Assembly (NCBI GenBank): GCA_030151145.1
Contig: JASLEL010000247.1
Coordinates: forward strand, 1 to 22,285
Reading direction: 5' to 3'
DNA length: 22,285 bases
Source: Aquirhabdus sp.
GTDB taxonomy: Bacteria; Pseudomonadota; Gammaproteobacteria; Pseudomonadales; Moraxellaceae
Under the pieces are notes generated by a model that had not been told where the DNA came from, did not search any database, and was given only the letters and a program-made list of their open reading frames with translations. Within the stretch, counting starts at the first letter, position 1. Each line of letters starts with the position of its first letter. The position numbers were made by a program, and so were the translations under genes. Positions 6,504-14,611 of this stretch are shown in pieces.

Positions 6504-9500
6504 ATGAACTTTTCCCGCTTTTTTATCGACAGGCCGATCTTCGCTGCCGTACTGTCAGCCATGATCTTCTTGTCCGGGTTGCTTGCGATCAAGGCACTGC
6601 CCATTGCCGAATATCCTGAAGTCGTACCACCATCAGTGGTGGTGCACGCCCAATATCCGGGTGCCAACCCGAAAGTGATCGCCGAAACCGTGGCGACACC
6701 GCTTGAAGAATCCATCAATGGTGTCGAAGGCATGCTCTACATGAGCAGTCAGGCGACAACCGATGGCCTGATGACCCTGACCGTCACCTTTAAGCTCGGC
6801 GTCGATCCTGACCATGCAGAGCAACTGGTGCAGAATCGTGTGGCTCAGGCTGAAGCTCGGCTACCCGCAGAGGTCCGTGCATTGGGGATCACCACCAAGA
6901 AGAGCTCACCTGACCTCATGATGGTGGTGCATCTGCGCTCGCCCAACCATCGTTATGACATGAACTACCTGCGTAACTACGCGCTGATCAATGTCAAGGA
7001 TCGTCTGGAAAACATTAATGGTGTCGGCGAAGCTCGCCTTGTCGGTGCGGGCGACTACTCCATGCGCGTCTGGCTGAATCCGCAAAAGGTCGCTGAACGT
7101 GGTCTATCTGCCGACGACGTGGTACGTGCGATCCGCGAGCAGAATGTACAGGCAGCTGCTGGTATCGTCGGGGCCTCTCCTGGCTTGCCCGGTATCGATA
7201 CTCAACTGTCCATCAATGCCCAAGGCCGCCTCGAAACGCCGGAAGAATTTGGCGACATCATCGTCAAGACTGCGCCAGATGGTGCGATCACCCGCCTGCG
7301 TGACATCGCACGGGTAGAGCTCGGTGCCGAGGACTACTCTTTACGCTCACTGCTGGATAATCAGCAAGCGGTGGCCATTCCGATCTTCCAGGCTCCCGGT
7401 TCCAACGCCATTCAACTGGCCGATGATGTCCACAAAACCATGGAAGAACTGAAAGCCAACATGCCTGAAGGTGTGGACTATGACATCGTCTATGACACTA
7501 CACAATTCGTGCGTGCCTCAATTCATGCCGTCGTGCATACCCTACTCGAAGCCATTATCCTGGTCGTGCTGGTGGTGATCCTGTTCCTGCAAACCTGGCG
7601 CGCCTCCGTCATCCCCTTGCTGGCCGTACCAGTCTCGATTGTTGGTACCTTCGCGGTGATGCATGGTTTTGGATTCTCGATCAATGCTCTCACGCTCTTT
7701 GGTCTAGTGCTGGCAGTGGGGATTGTCGTTGACGATGCCATTGTCGTGGTCGAAAACGTCGAGCGTAATATCGAAGCGGGTTTAAGCCCACGCGAAGCCT
7801 CCTATCGAGCCATGCAAGAAGTGTCCGGCCCCATCGTCGCAATCGCACTGGTGTTGATCGCCGTGTTTGTCCCTCTCTCCTTCATCAATGGCCTCTCCGG
7901 TCAGTTCTATAAGCAGTTTGCCCTGACCATTGCCATCTCGACCGTGATTTCGGCGATCAACTCGCTGACTTTATCCCCAGCCATGGCGGCTCTGCTGCTG
8001 CGTGGTCATGATGCTCCAAAAGACAAGTTGACCCGTCTGATGGATAAATATCTGGGTTGGTTGTTCCATGGCTTTAACAAAGTGTTCAAACGCGGTGCCG
8101 ACGCTTATAGCCGCAATGTCAGTGGCTTTATCGCCCGTAAATCTGTGATGCTTGCGATCTATGCCGTACTGTTCGGTATAGGCATCCTGCTGTTCAAGGT
8201 TGTGCCTGCAGGTTTCGTCCCTGCACAAGACAAGCAGTATCTGGTCGGTTTTGCCCAACTCCCCAATGGTGCCACGCTGGATCGTACCGAGAATGTCATT
8301 CGCCGCATGGGTGATATCGTTAATAAACAACCCGGTGTCGCGCACAGCGTCGCTTTCCCGGGCCTGTCCATCAACGGCTTTACCAATAGCTCGGACTCCG
8401 GCATTGTCTTTACCCCGCTGAACGACTTTGATCAGCGTAAGGCTCCTGATCAAAGTGCCGGTGCCATCGCCGGACAGCTGAACCAGAAGTTTGCCGGTAT
8501 TCTGGATGCCTTTATCGCGATCTTCCCACCACCACCTGTACAAGGTCTGGGAACGACCGGCGGCTTTAAGCTTGAACTGGAAGACCGGGGTTCAATGGGA
8601 TATGACGGTCTCGATGCCGCCACCAAGAACTTCATGACCAAGCTTGCCAAACAACCTGAAATCGGCAATCTGTTCTCAAGCTTCCAAGTCAACGTGCCAC
8701 AGCTGTATGTCGAAGTCGATCGCGCCAAAGCTCACCAACTGGGGGTCTCGGTAACCGATATCTTCAGTACCCTCCAAGTGTACTTGGGCAGCCTATATGT
8801 GAATGACTTCAATCGCTTTGGCCGTACTTACACGGTACGTGTACAGGCGGATGCCTCGTTCCGTGCCCGTGCCGATGATATCGGTCAGCTCAAGGTACGC
8901 TCAAATACCGGTGAGATGATCCCGCTGTCTGCACTCTTGCAGGTCAAACAAAGCTTCGGCCCTGAACGTGCTATGCGCTACAACGGCTACCTTGCTGCTG
9001 ATGTCAATGGCGTACCCGCACCCGGCTACTCGTCCGGTCAGGCACAGGCTGCAGTTGCCCGTGTCGCAGCCGAGACCCTGCCTCATGGCATCAGCTATGA
9101 GTGGACCGATCTGACCTATCAGGACATCCTGGCTGGCCATTCGGGACAGTGGATCTTCCCATTAGCCATTCTGCTCGTGTTCTTCGTGCTGGCTGCCCTC
9201 TATGAGAGCTTGTCGCTGCCCTTGTCGATCATCCTCATCGTGCCGATGAGCCTGCTCGCTGCCATGACTGGTGTATGGCTGACCAAAGGCGACAACAACG
9301 TCTTTACCCAGATCGGTCTGATCGTGCTGGTCGGTCTGTCTGCCAAGAATGCCATCCTGATCGTCGAATTCGCCCGCGAGCTGGAATTTGCCGGTCGTCG
9401 CCCACTGCAGGCTGCCATCGAAGCCAGCCGCCTGCGCTTACGCCCGATCTTGATGACCTCTATGGCTTTCATCATGGGTGTGCTGCCGCTGGCATTCTCA

Positions 9501-9728
9501 ACCGGTGCCGGTGCCGAGATGCGCCGAGCCATGGGGATCGCGGTGTTCTCCGGCATGCTGGGTGTCACCCTGTTCGGTCTGTTCCTGACGCCTGTGTTCT
9601 ATGTGCTGATGCGCGCATTGACCGGCAATCGTCCACTCAAACTGCATGGCAAAGTACCTCATCAGGAAGCCTTTGCAACTGCTGATCACAGTACCCATGC
9701 CGCTACTGCGCCTGACGCAGCTCAGTAA
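6504..9728 (+). CDS. RND multidrug efflux pump, inner-membrane transporter of the HAE1 family (MexF/CeoB type)
   Basis: A 1074-aa proton-driven RND transporter of normal length. The start MNFSRFFIDRPIFAAVLS and the segment VVPPSVVVHAQYPGANPK at about 40-57 are typical of MexF/CeoB. TM1 is at about 10-30, followed by the first large periplasmic loop. The proton-relay Asp pair D410-D411 lies in TM4 (VGIVVDDAIVVVENV), with K948 in TM10 (GLSAKNAILIVEFA). The second half repeats the fold: TM7 at about 550-570, periplasmic loop about 575-880. No frameshift or missing relay residue is seen. The gene starts 14 bp after the adaptor and ends 12 bp before the outer-membrane factor, so the three are one transcriptional unit. 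The pump likely expels amphiphilic or aromatic drugs; the exact range cannot be read from sequence. Confidence 0.97.
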   Translation: MNFSRFFIDRPIFAAVLSAMIFLSGLLAIKALPIAEYPEVVPPSVVVHAQYPGANPKVIAETVATPLEESINGVEGMLYMSSQATTDGLMTLTVTFKLGVDPDHAEQLVQNRVAQAEARLPAEVRALGITTKKSSPDLMMVVHLRSPNHRYDMNYLRNYALINVKDRLENINGVGEARLVGAGDYSMRVWLNPQKVAERGLSADDVVRAIREQNVQAAAGIVGASPGLPGIDTQLSINAQGRLETPEEFGDIIVKTAPDGAITRLRDIARVELGAEDYSLRSLLDNQQAVAIPIFQAPGSNAIQLADDVHKTMEELKANMPEGVDYDIVYDTTQFVRASIHAVVHTLLEAIILVVLVVILFLQTWRASVIPLLAVPVSIVGTFAVMHGFGFSINALTLFGLVLAVGIVVDDAIVVVENVERNIEAGLSPREASYRAMQEVSGPIVAIALVLIAVFVPLSFINGLSGQFYKQFALTIAISTVISAINSLTLSPAMAALLLRGHDAPKDKLTRLMDKYLGWLFHGFNKVFKRGADAYSRNVSGFIARKSVMLAIYAVLFGIGILLFKVVPAGFVPAQDKQYLVGFAQLPNGATLDRTENVIRRMGDIVNKQPGVAHSVAFPGLSINGFTNSSDSGIVFTPLNDFDQRKAPDQSAGAIAGQLNQKFAGILDAFIAIFPPPPVQGLGTTGGFKLELEDRGSMGYDGLDAATKNFMTKLAKQPEIGNLFSSFQVNVPQLYVEVDRAKAHQLGVSVTDIFSTLQVYLGSLYVNDFNRFGRTYTVRVQADASFRARADDIGQLKVRSNTGEMIPLSALLQVKQSFGPERAMRYNGYLAADVNGVPAPGYSSGQAQAAVARVAAETLPHGISYEWTDLTYQDILAGHSGQWIFPLAILLVFFVLAALYESLSLPLSIILIVPMSLLAAMTGVWLTKGDNNVFTQIGLIVLVGLSAKNAILIVEFARELEFAGRRPLQAAIEASRLRLRPILMTSMAFIMGVLPLAFSTGAGAEMRRAMGIAVFSGMLGVTLFGLFLTPVFYVLMRALTGNRPLKLHGKVPHQEAFATADHSTHAATAPDAAQ

Positions 9729-9740
9729 AGGAGAATCATC

Positions 9741-11168
9741 ATGCGATACGACACAACATTACGCTATACCGTCACACCGCTGTTACTGGCGCTTGCGCTG
9801 GCCGGTTGTGCAACGATGCCCAAGCTGGACCCCGGCAGCACACCTGCCGTACCCAGCAGCTTTAAAGAAACCAATAGTCAGTGGAGCAAGCTGCCTCCTG
9901 CCGCAGCCCAACTCCATGGCGAATGGTGGAAGGCCTTTGCCGATCCCGCGCTTGATGCGCTGATCACACAGGCAGATCATGACAACCTCACGATTCAGGC
10001 GGCTTCAGCCCGTTTAGCTCAAGCACGGGCACTGTTCAAGCAAGCAGACGCCAATCGCGCATTGCATGTCGATGCCAGTGCCGGTGCCGTCCGCCAAGAT
10101 GGCGAAAACAGTCCCTTAAGTACGCGTAATGCGGCAGGTCGGCAGATACCCGGCAACATGGGACAGGTGACGCTGAATGCCTCCTATGAAGTCGATCTTT
10201 TCGGTCGACTGGCCGGCACATCCAATGCAGCAGCACTGGACGCCAACTCAAAAGAAGCATTGCTGGCCAGCACACGGCTGATCGTGCAAACAGATGTGGC
10301 ACAAACTTACTTCGCGCTGCGTGCACTCGATACTGAGCGCACGCTGGTACGGGATACCATCAAAGCCTATCGCGCGACCCAAGCAGTCACAGAGCGGCTA
10401 TACCGCGAAGGTGAAGTGTCTGCACTGGATTACGAACGTATCAAAGCGCAGGTTGCCGAGACTGAATCGCAGGCGCTGGAGCTGGATCAGCGCCGGGCAA
10501 CACTCGAACATGCATTGGCACTGCTGATTGGCGAGGCCGCATCCAACTTCAAGCTCGACGAAGCCCGTTGGGAAGGACTGCCACCTGTCATTCCGGCAGG
10601 CATCCCAAGCACAGTGCTGGCGCGCCGTCCTGACATCCTTGCCGCCGAAGATAGTCTGCTTGCTGCACAGGCACGAATTGGTGTTGCCAAGACAGCTTGG
10701 CTCCCCAGCCTGTCACTGACATCGTATGGCGGCTACGCCTCATCACAATTAAGTGACCTGTTCCGCTGGCCGCTACGCGCCTGGGGAATCGGTGCGCTGG
10801 CTGATCTACCAATTCTGGATGGTGGTCGCAGACGGGCTGGCATCAATCTTGCCGATGCCCAAGCCAGTGAATCGCTCGCCAACTATCGCGAGCAGGTACT
10901 CACCGCATTCAAAGATGTAGAAGATCAGTTGTCGACATTACGGATCCTCGATCAGCAGTCGGATGTACAGGCACATGCAGTCGCTGCATCCAGTCGAGCA
11001 ACTGAATTGTCCGATGTACGCTACCGCAATGGCCAGGTAAGTCAACTTGACTTGCTGGATGCCGAGCGCAGTGAACTGAACGACCGTAGGCTCGCTCTGC
11101 AGATCCGTGCACAGCAATACCAAAGCACCATCGGACTGATTCGTGCCTTAGGCGGTGGCTGGTCATAA
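9741..11168 (+). CDS. Outer-membrane efflux lipoprotein of the NodT family (OprN/OpcM type)
   Basis: A 475-aa TolC-like outer-membrane factor that forms the trimeric exit duct of the RND complex. A lipoprotein signal is clear: MRYDTTLRYT, a hydrophobic core, then LALAGC with the lipid-accepting Cys at residue 23. The body contains the two repeated OEP halves typical of NodT proteins. Examples are the motif YEVDLFGRLAG at about 150-160, the ARRPDILAAEDSLLAAQARIGVAKTAWLPSLS region at about 295-325, and VEDQLSTLR at about 393-401. Length is normal. AAAGGAG lies 8-9 nt before the ATG. It is the last gene of the operon; a stem-loop follows 13 bp after the stop. Confidence 0.95.
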   Translation: MRYDTTLRYTVTPLLLALALAGCATMPKLDPGSTPAVPSSFKETNSQWSKLPPAAAQLHGEWWKAFADPALDALITQADHDNLTIQAASARLAQARALFKQADANRALHVDASAGAVRQDGENSPLSTRNAAGRQIPGNMGQVTLNASYEVDLFGRLAGTSNAAALDANSKEALLASTRLIVQTDVAQTYFALRALDTERTLVRDTIKAYRATQAVTERLYREGEVSALDYERIKAQVAETESQALELDQRRATLEHALALLIGEAASNFKLDEARWEGLPPVIPAGIPSTVLARRPDILAAEDSLLAAQARIGVAKTAWLPSLSLTSYGGYASSQLSDLFRWPLRAWGIGALADLPILDGGRRRAGINLADAQASESLANYREQVLTAFKDVEDQLSTLRILDQQSDVQAHAVAASSRATELSDVRYRNGQVSQLDLLDAERSELNDRRLALQIRAQQYQSTIGLIRALGGGWS

Positions 11169-11181
11169 ACAGTAGGTTGTC

Positions 11182-11211
11182 ACGGGCATGATGTCTAAAT
11201 ATCGTGCCCGT
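11182..11211 (+). terminator. Stem-loop after the efflux operon
   Basis: ACGGGCATGAT (11182-11192) pairs with ATCGTGCCCGT (11201-11211), with one G-U pair, around an 8-nt loop. It stands 13 bp after the stop of the outer-membrane factor gene. No U-tract follows, so it may stabilise the 3' end or act as a weak terminator rather than a strong intrinsic one. Confidence 0.45.
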
Positions 11212-11356
11212 ACGATGATGAAACCATCAAATCATGACCCATTTGATCGAAGCACTTAAGCAGTACGTCTGTCCATACTACTGGCAATCTCATCTTAAAG
11301 TGCATGACTTCTGACTCGATCAGTTACTGACAGAACCTTGATATTGGAGCATATAA

Positions 11357-12316
11357 ATGAACAGAATCCAAATCGCCATACTTGATGACTATCAGCATGT
11401 TGCACTACAGTCTGCGAACTGGTCAATAGTGGCCGACCAAGCAGACATCACAGTCTTCCACGACCATCTGTCAGACTCAGATGCGTTGGCGGCTCGCCTG
11501 TTGCCATTTGATGTCATTGTCGCCATGCGTGAACGAACACCGTTACCACGAAGGCTGCTGGAACGATTGCCCAAGCTCCGATTGATTGCATCTACTGGCC
11601 CCAGAAATGCCTCGATCGATGTATCGGCAGCCACTGACTTGGGCATAGAGATTAGGCACACCGGCTATCGATCTGACCCCACCATCGAATTTACCTGGGC
11701 CATGATTCTGGCATCGGCGCGCCATCTGGTTCAGGAGAATCAATCGGTTCGACAAGGCGGATGGCAAACCACACTGGGAATGGATTTAAAGGGCAAAACC
11801 CTAGGTATTCTTGGTCTGGGCAGCATCGGCGCGGCTGTTGCTCGTATCGGCCTCGCCTTTGGCATGACCGTGATCACCTGGAGCCAGAATATGACGGCGG
11901 AGCGGGCTGAGAACGCAGGTGCAGTCATGGTTTCTAAGGAGGAGCTATTTGCACAGTCCGATATCCTAACCATTCATCTCGTCGCAAGTCCACGCACGAC
12001 AGGGCTGATAGGTATTGCAGAACTGGCACTCATGAAGTCAACAGCGCTCTTGGTCAATACCGCACGCGGACCTATCGTCGATGAACAGGCGCTTGTTTCG
12101 GCGCTGCAGCACAAACGCATCGCCGGTGCTGCGATCGATGTGTACGACGAAGAGCCTTTGCCGAGCAATCATCCATTTCGGAAACTGGACAATGTGCTGG
12201 CAACGCCGCACATCGGCTATGGCAGCGAAGGCTTGTATCGCACCTTCTATGAGGATAGCGTGGCGAATATTCAGCAATGGCTAAGCCATATAGATCGGCA
12301 ACGAGCAAAGAACTAA
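11357..12316 (+). CDS. D-2-hydroxyacid dehydrogenase family protein
   Basis: A complete 319-aa NAD(P)-dependent dehydrogenase of the D-isomer-specific 2-hydroxyacid (PGDH-like) family. It interconverts 2-oxoacids and D-2-hydroxyacids in the cytoplasm. The nucleotide-binding motif GLGSIG is at 153-158. Catalytic residues are visible: R237 in NTARGPIVDE, E266 in DVYDEEP and H285 in TPHIGY. The second beta strand ends in TWSQN rather than an acidic residue, so NADP(H) use is possible (inference). The N-terminal substrate domain has the STGPRNASID segment at 79-88. GGAG lies 8-9 nt before the ATG. A DUF1330 gene follows after 16 bp. The substrate is not evident; a link to the efflux operon upstream is not shown because 188 bp and a stem-loop separate them. 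Confidence 0.92.
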   Translation: MNRIQIAILDDYQHVALQSANWSIVADQADITVFHDHLSDSDALAARLLPFDVIVAMRERTPLPRRLLERLPKLRLIASTGPRNASIDVSAATDLGIEIRHTGYRSDPTIEFTWAMILASARHLVQENQSVRQGGWQTTLGMDLKGKTLGILGLGSIGAAVARIGLAFGMTVITWSQNMTAERAENAGAVMVSKEELFAQSDILTIHLVASPRTTGLIGIAELALMKSTALLVNTARGPIVDEQALVSALQHKRIAGAAIDVYDEEPLPSNHPFRKLDNVLATPHIGYGSEGLYRTFYEDSVANIQQWLSHIDRQRAKN

Positions 12317-12332
12317 CATCGGAGATGAACTG

Positions 12333-12611
12333 ATGACTGCGTATATGATTGTCGAAGGCACGCTACGCGATGCGAGCGCACGTGACCTTTATGTAGAAAA
12401 GCTACGGCCTATCCTCAAACAATTTAATGGGGAGTTTCTAGCATTCGGCCCTTTTCAAGTCTTGCACGGCGAGCCTGCGTACAACAATGGCATGATCGTC
12501 ACTTTCCCTGATAAAGAGACGGCGCTGGCTTGGTATTTTTCGCCGGAATATCAGGCCATCATCCCGCTTCGAGATCAAGCCCTCGATAGCCGCTTTCGCT
12601 TGATCGGTTAG
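12333..12611 (+). CDS. DUF1330 family small protein
   Basis: A 92-aa protein fitting the DUF1330 family of ferredoxin-like alpha/beta-barrel (dimeric alpha-beta barrel) proteins, whose function is unknown. Visible features are the N-terminal strand MTAYMIVEGTLRDASA, the helix with LYVEKLRPILKQFNGEFLAFG at about 19-39, and the later IVTFPDKETALAWYFSPEYQAI at about 55-76, the most characteristic part. The ribosome site CGGAGATG is 4-8 nt before the ATG. The gene is 16 bp after the dehydrogenase gene and surely co-transcribed. A 34-base perfect hairpin beginning about 95 bp after the stop should end the transcript. Such proteins are usual near oxidoreductase genes, but no reaction can be assigned. 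Confidence 0.85.
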   Translation: MTAYMIVEGTLRDASARDLYVEKLRPILKQFNGEFLAFGPFQVLHGEPAYNNGMIVTFPDKETALAWYFSPEYQAIIPLRDQALDSRFRLIG

Positions 12612-12706
12612 AGAAAGCATCTGTAAATAAAACCCATCATTATCGTTGATTTCATCGAATAAGCGGCGACTACTCAAGCAAAAAACTGAGCACTGAACGC
12701 ATCAAA

Positions 12707-12744
12707 TATAAAGCCCTTTAAGGTCATCCTTAAAGGGCTTTATA
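12707..12744. terminator. Bidirectional terminator, 17-bp perfect stem
   Basis: The left arm 12707-12723 (TATAAAGCCCTTTAAGG) is an exact inverted copy of the right arm 12728-12744, around a TCAT loop. It lies between genes that converge: DUF1330 ends at 12611 (+) and the exported hydrolase ends at 12790 (-). GC-rich middle and A/T-rich outer ends give U-rich tails in both directions. Confidence 0.85.
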
Positions 12745-12789
12745 TACTTCTGGGTTTCATTGGGAGTAGCTGCGTTGTCACAACTGATC

Positions 12790-13719
12790 TCACTGGTTCA
12801 GGAAACCGACCAGCGCTGGGATGGTCTGCTCCGGTGCCTCCTCCATCAGCCAGTGACCTGATCCTGTGATAATCACACCCTGAACATTGCTATCCACCAT
12901 TCTGGCCTGCTCGATTAGGAATTGCCCCGAGGCTTTCTCACCTGCCAGCACCAGCATGGGCATAGTCAGTTTGGTTTGGGCAAAGCCCTGAAAATCCTTG
13001 GCATCCTGCTCGAAGTTGCGGAAGTATTCAAAGCCTGCACGCATGCCACCGGGCTTGGCGTATTCAGCGGCATAGTACCTGCGGTCTGCCTCAGGAATGG
13101 AGTGCGTACGATCAGCCGCAAAGTCATTCCAGAAGTGCTCAAAGTAGATACGTTCACGGCCTTCCACCAGTTTAAGTGGGACTTCACCATAGAAGTGGAA
13201 GTGCCACAGGTCACGCATCAACCAGACCTTGGTCCAATCTCCGACCCCGGGCAGGAAGGCATCCATCAGCACGATACGGTCCACCTCAGCCGGATATTGC
13301 GCGGCATAGGCGTAGGCCACCATCAGGCCGATGTCATGACCGACGATCTCGACCTTGGGATAGCCGAGCGACTTCACCAGTGCATGGATGTCCTGCGCAA
13401 GGGTTTTCTTGTCATATCCACCATCAGGCTTAGATGACTCCCCGGCCCCGCGCAGGTCGGGTGCGATGACCGGATGCCCGTTGCCGAGTCGGGTCATCAG
13501 CGGTCGCCACATATGGCTGGTCTCGGCATAGCCATGTAGCAGGACGATGGGTGTACCGTCTCCATGACCGGATTGCAGGTAGTGGATGGTGACGCCATTG
13601 ACATTGGCCGTATGGCTCTCAATGCCGTCAGTGTCTGCAGCATGGGCGGCAGGCAACAGGGCCAGTGTCATCAGTAAAGCGGTGGCAGCGGATTTCGCGT
13701 GACGTATTAAAGTATTCAT
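12790..13719 (-). CDS. Exported alpha/beta hydrolase with Asp nucleophile (epoxide hydrolase-like)
   Basis: A 309-aa protein with a Sec signal: MNTLIRHAKS, a hydrophobic core, then AHA-ADTDG, cleavage expected near residue 27. The mature part has the HGYAE oxyanion region at 62-66, DLRGAGES at 88-95, the nucleophile elbow GHDIG with Asp129, a cap domain with aromatic pairs (WHFHFYG at about 172-178, RRYYAAEY at about 213-220), and H289 in GSGHW. Asp as nucleophile is typical of epoxide hydrolases and haloalkane or fluoroacetate dehalogenases. The Arg that follows the nucleophile in fluoroacetate dehalogenases is absent, so epoxide hydrolase is preferred. The start at 13719 has AAGGAG 6 nt upstream; a longer frame to 13761 lacks one and would bury the signal peptide. 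It lies 38 bp downstream of an SDR on the same strand, probably one operon. Confidence 0.88.
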   Translation of the reverse strand: MNTLIRHAKSAATALLMTLALLPAAHAADTDGIESHTANVNGVTIHYLQSGHGDGTPIVLLHGYAETSHMWRPLMTRLGNGHPVIAPDLRGAGESSKPDGGYDKKTLAQDIHALVKSLGYPKVEIVGHDIGLMVAYAYAAQYPAEVDRIVLMDAFLPGVGDWTKVWLMRDLWHFHFYGEVPLKLVEGRERIYFEHFWNDFAADRTHSIPEADRRYYAAEYAKPGGMRAGFEYFRNFEQDAKDFQGFAQTKLTMPMLVLAGEKASGQFLIEQARMVDSNVQGVIITGSGHWLMEEAPEQTIPALVGFLNQ

Positions 13720-13725
13720 GATGTG

Positions 13726-13731
13726 CTCCTT
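13726..13731 (-). promoter_or_regulatory. Ribosome site that sets the exported hydrolase start
   Basis: AAGGAG lies 6 nt before ATG at 13719. It rules out the longer frame starting at 13761, whose extra 14 residues would precede the signal peptide. Confidence 0.8.
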
Positions 13732-13757
13732 AGGATGTGATATCGAATCAAACTGAA

Positions 13758-14507
13758 TCAAAGTTGGCTCATGCCGCCATCGGCGATGATCTCGGTACCG
13801 ACGATGAAAGCGGACTCCGGCGACGACAGGTGTAATACGGTGGCTGCGATTTCTTCCGGTGTGCCGAAGCGGCCCAGCGGAATCTGGCTCTGGATCTGTG
13901 CGGCCGTCGTATCCAGTGCTGCTGCATCCAGACCGAGCTTGTTGTAGAGCGGCGTCGTCACTGGTCCCGGGCTGACCACGTTGACCCGCACGCCTCGCGG
14001 CAGCAACTCAGCGGACAGGGTCTTGGCCAGCGAAATGACCGCGGCTTTACTTGCGGCGTAGACAGAGGAGTTGGGCATACCGATACGGGCGTTGATTGAG
14101 CCATTAATCACAATCGAGGCGCCTTGATTGAGCAACGGCAGCAGCGCCTGTATCTGGAAATAAGGCCCTTTGACATTGGTGTCAAAAGTCAGATCCCACA
14201 GGCTGTCTTCGACATCGGGAAATGCCGCAAATTTGGCGACGCCGGCATTAATGAAAATCGCATCCAGACGCAGACCTTGAGCTGCGAGACTTGCGGCCAG
14301 TTGCTTGGCATCAGTGAGGCGACTGGCATCATTTTGCAGGACAACGGTGTCGGGGCCGATGACCGCCTTGGCTTCTGCCAGTGTGACGCTATCCCGACCG
14401 GTGATGATGACACGGGCACCTTCGGCGGCGAAGGCTTTGGCGGTGGCAAGGCCGATGCCGCTGTTGCCGCCAGTGACGAGTACGGTTTTATGATTGAAAC
14501 GGTTCAT
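13758..14507 (-). CDS. Short-chain dehydrogenase/reductase next to a divergent LysR gene
   Basis: A 249-aa classical SDR. The cofactor motif TGGNSGIG is at 12-19 and INAG at 86-89 (NNAG in most members). Ser137 is in NGSI and Y150-x3-K154 in YAASK. The C-terminus ends in IADGGMSQL, the typical SDR end that packs at the tetramer interface. The TGRDS segment after beta 2 suggests NADP(H) (inference). The start at 14507 has AAGGAG 6 nt upstream; an in-frame extension to 14699 runs across the divergent LysR start and is rejected. Its 3' end is 38 bp from the exported hydrolase, so the two are likely co-transcribed. Expected control is by the divergent LysR regulator at 14612. The substrate is unknown. 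Confidence 0.92.
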   Translation of the reverse strand: MNRFNHKTVLVTGGNSGIGLATAKAFAAEGARVIITGRDSVTLAEAKAVIGPDTVVLQNDASRLTDAKQLAASLAAQGLRLDAIFINAGVAKFAAFPDVEDSLWDLTFDTNVKGPYFQIQALLPLLNQGASIVINGSINARIGMPNSSVYAASKAAVISLAKTLSAELLPRGVRVNVVSPGPVTTPLYNKLGLDAAALDTTAAQIQSQIPLGRFGTPEEIAATVLHLSSPESAFIVGTEIIADGGMSQL

Positions 14508-14513
14508 GATGAT

Positions 14514-14519
14514 CTCCTT
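14514..14519 (-). promoter_or_regulatory. Ribosome site that sets the SDR start
   Basis: AAGGAG lies 6 nt before ATG at 14507 on the minus strand. This supports the 249-aa protein over the 313-codon frame. Confidence 0.8.
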
Positions 14520-14567
14520 CGATGGCAGCGAATTGCTGTAAACGCATAGTGGCATTGCATCTACGAT

Positions 14568-14591
14568 TTGACGTACCATGGTGATAGTCAA
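14568..14591. promoter_or_regulatory. Candidate LysR operator between SDR and LysR genes
   Basis: TTGAC (14568-14572) and GTCAA (14587-14591) flank a perfect ACCATGGT palindrome (14575-14582), although the palindrome is not centred in the dyad. A further TTCGA-N5-TCGAA dyad (14596-14610) ends one base before the LysR start codon. Their place in a divergent SDR/LysR gap fits autoregulation. Seen by eye only. Confidence 0.4.
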
Positions 14592-14611
14592 CTCATTCGA
14601 AGTTATCGAAC

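Noticed and set aside
7971..8543. 190-codon minus-strand frame in the RND pump gene
   Set aside because: Antisense to an intact pump of normal length; no start signal or domain.
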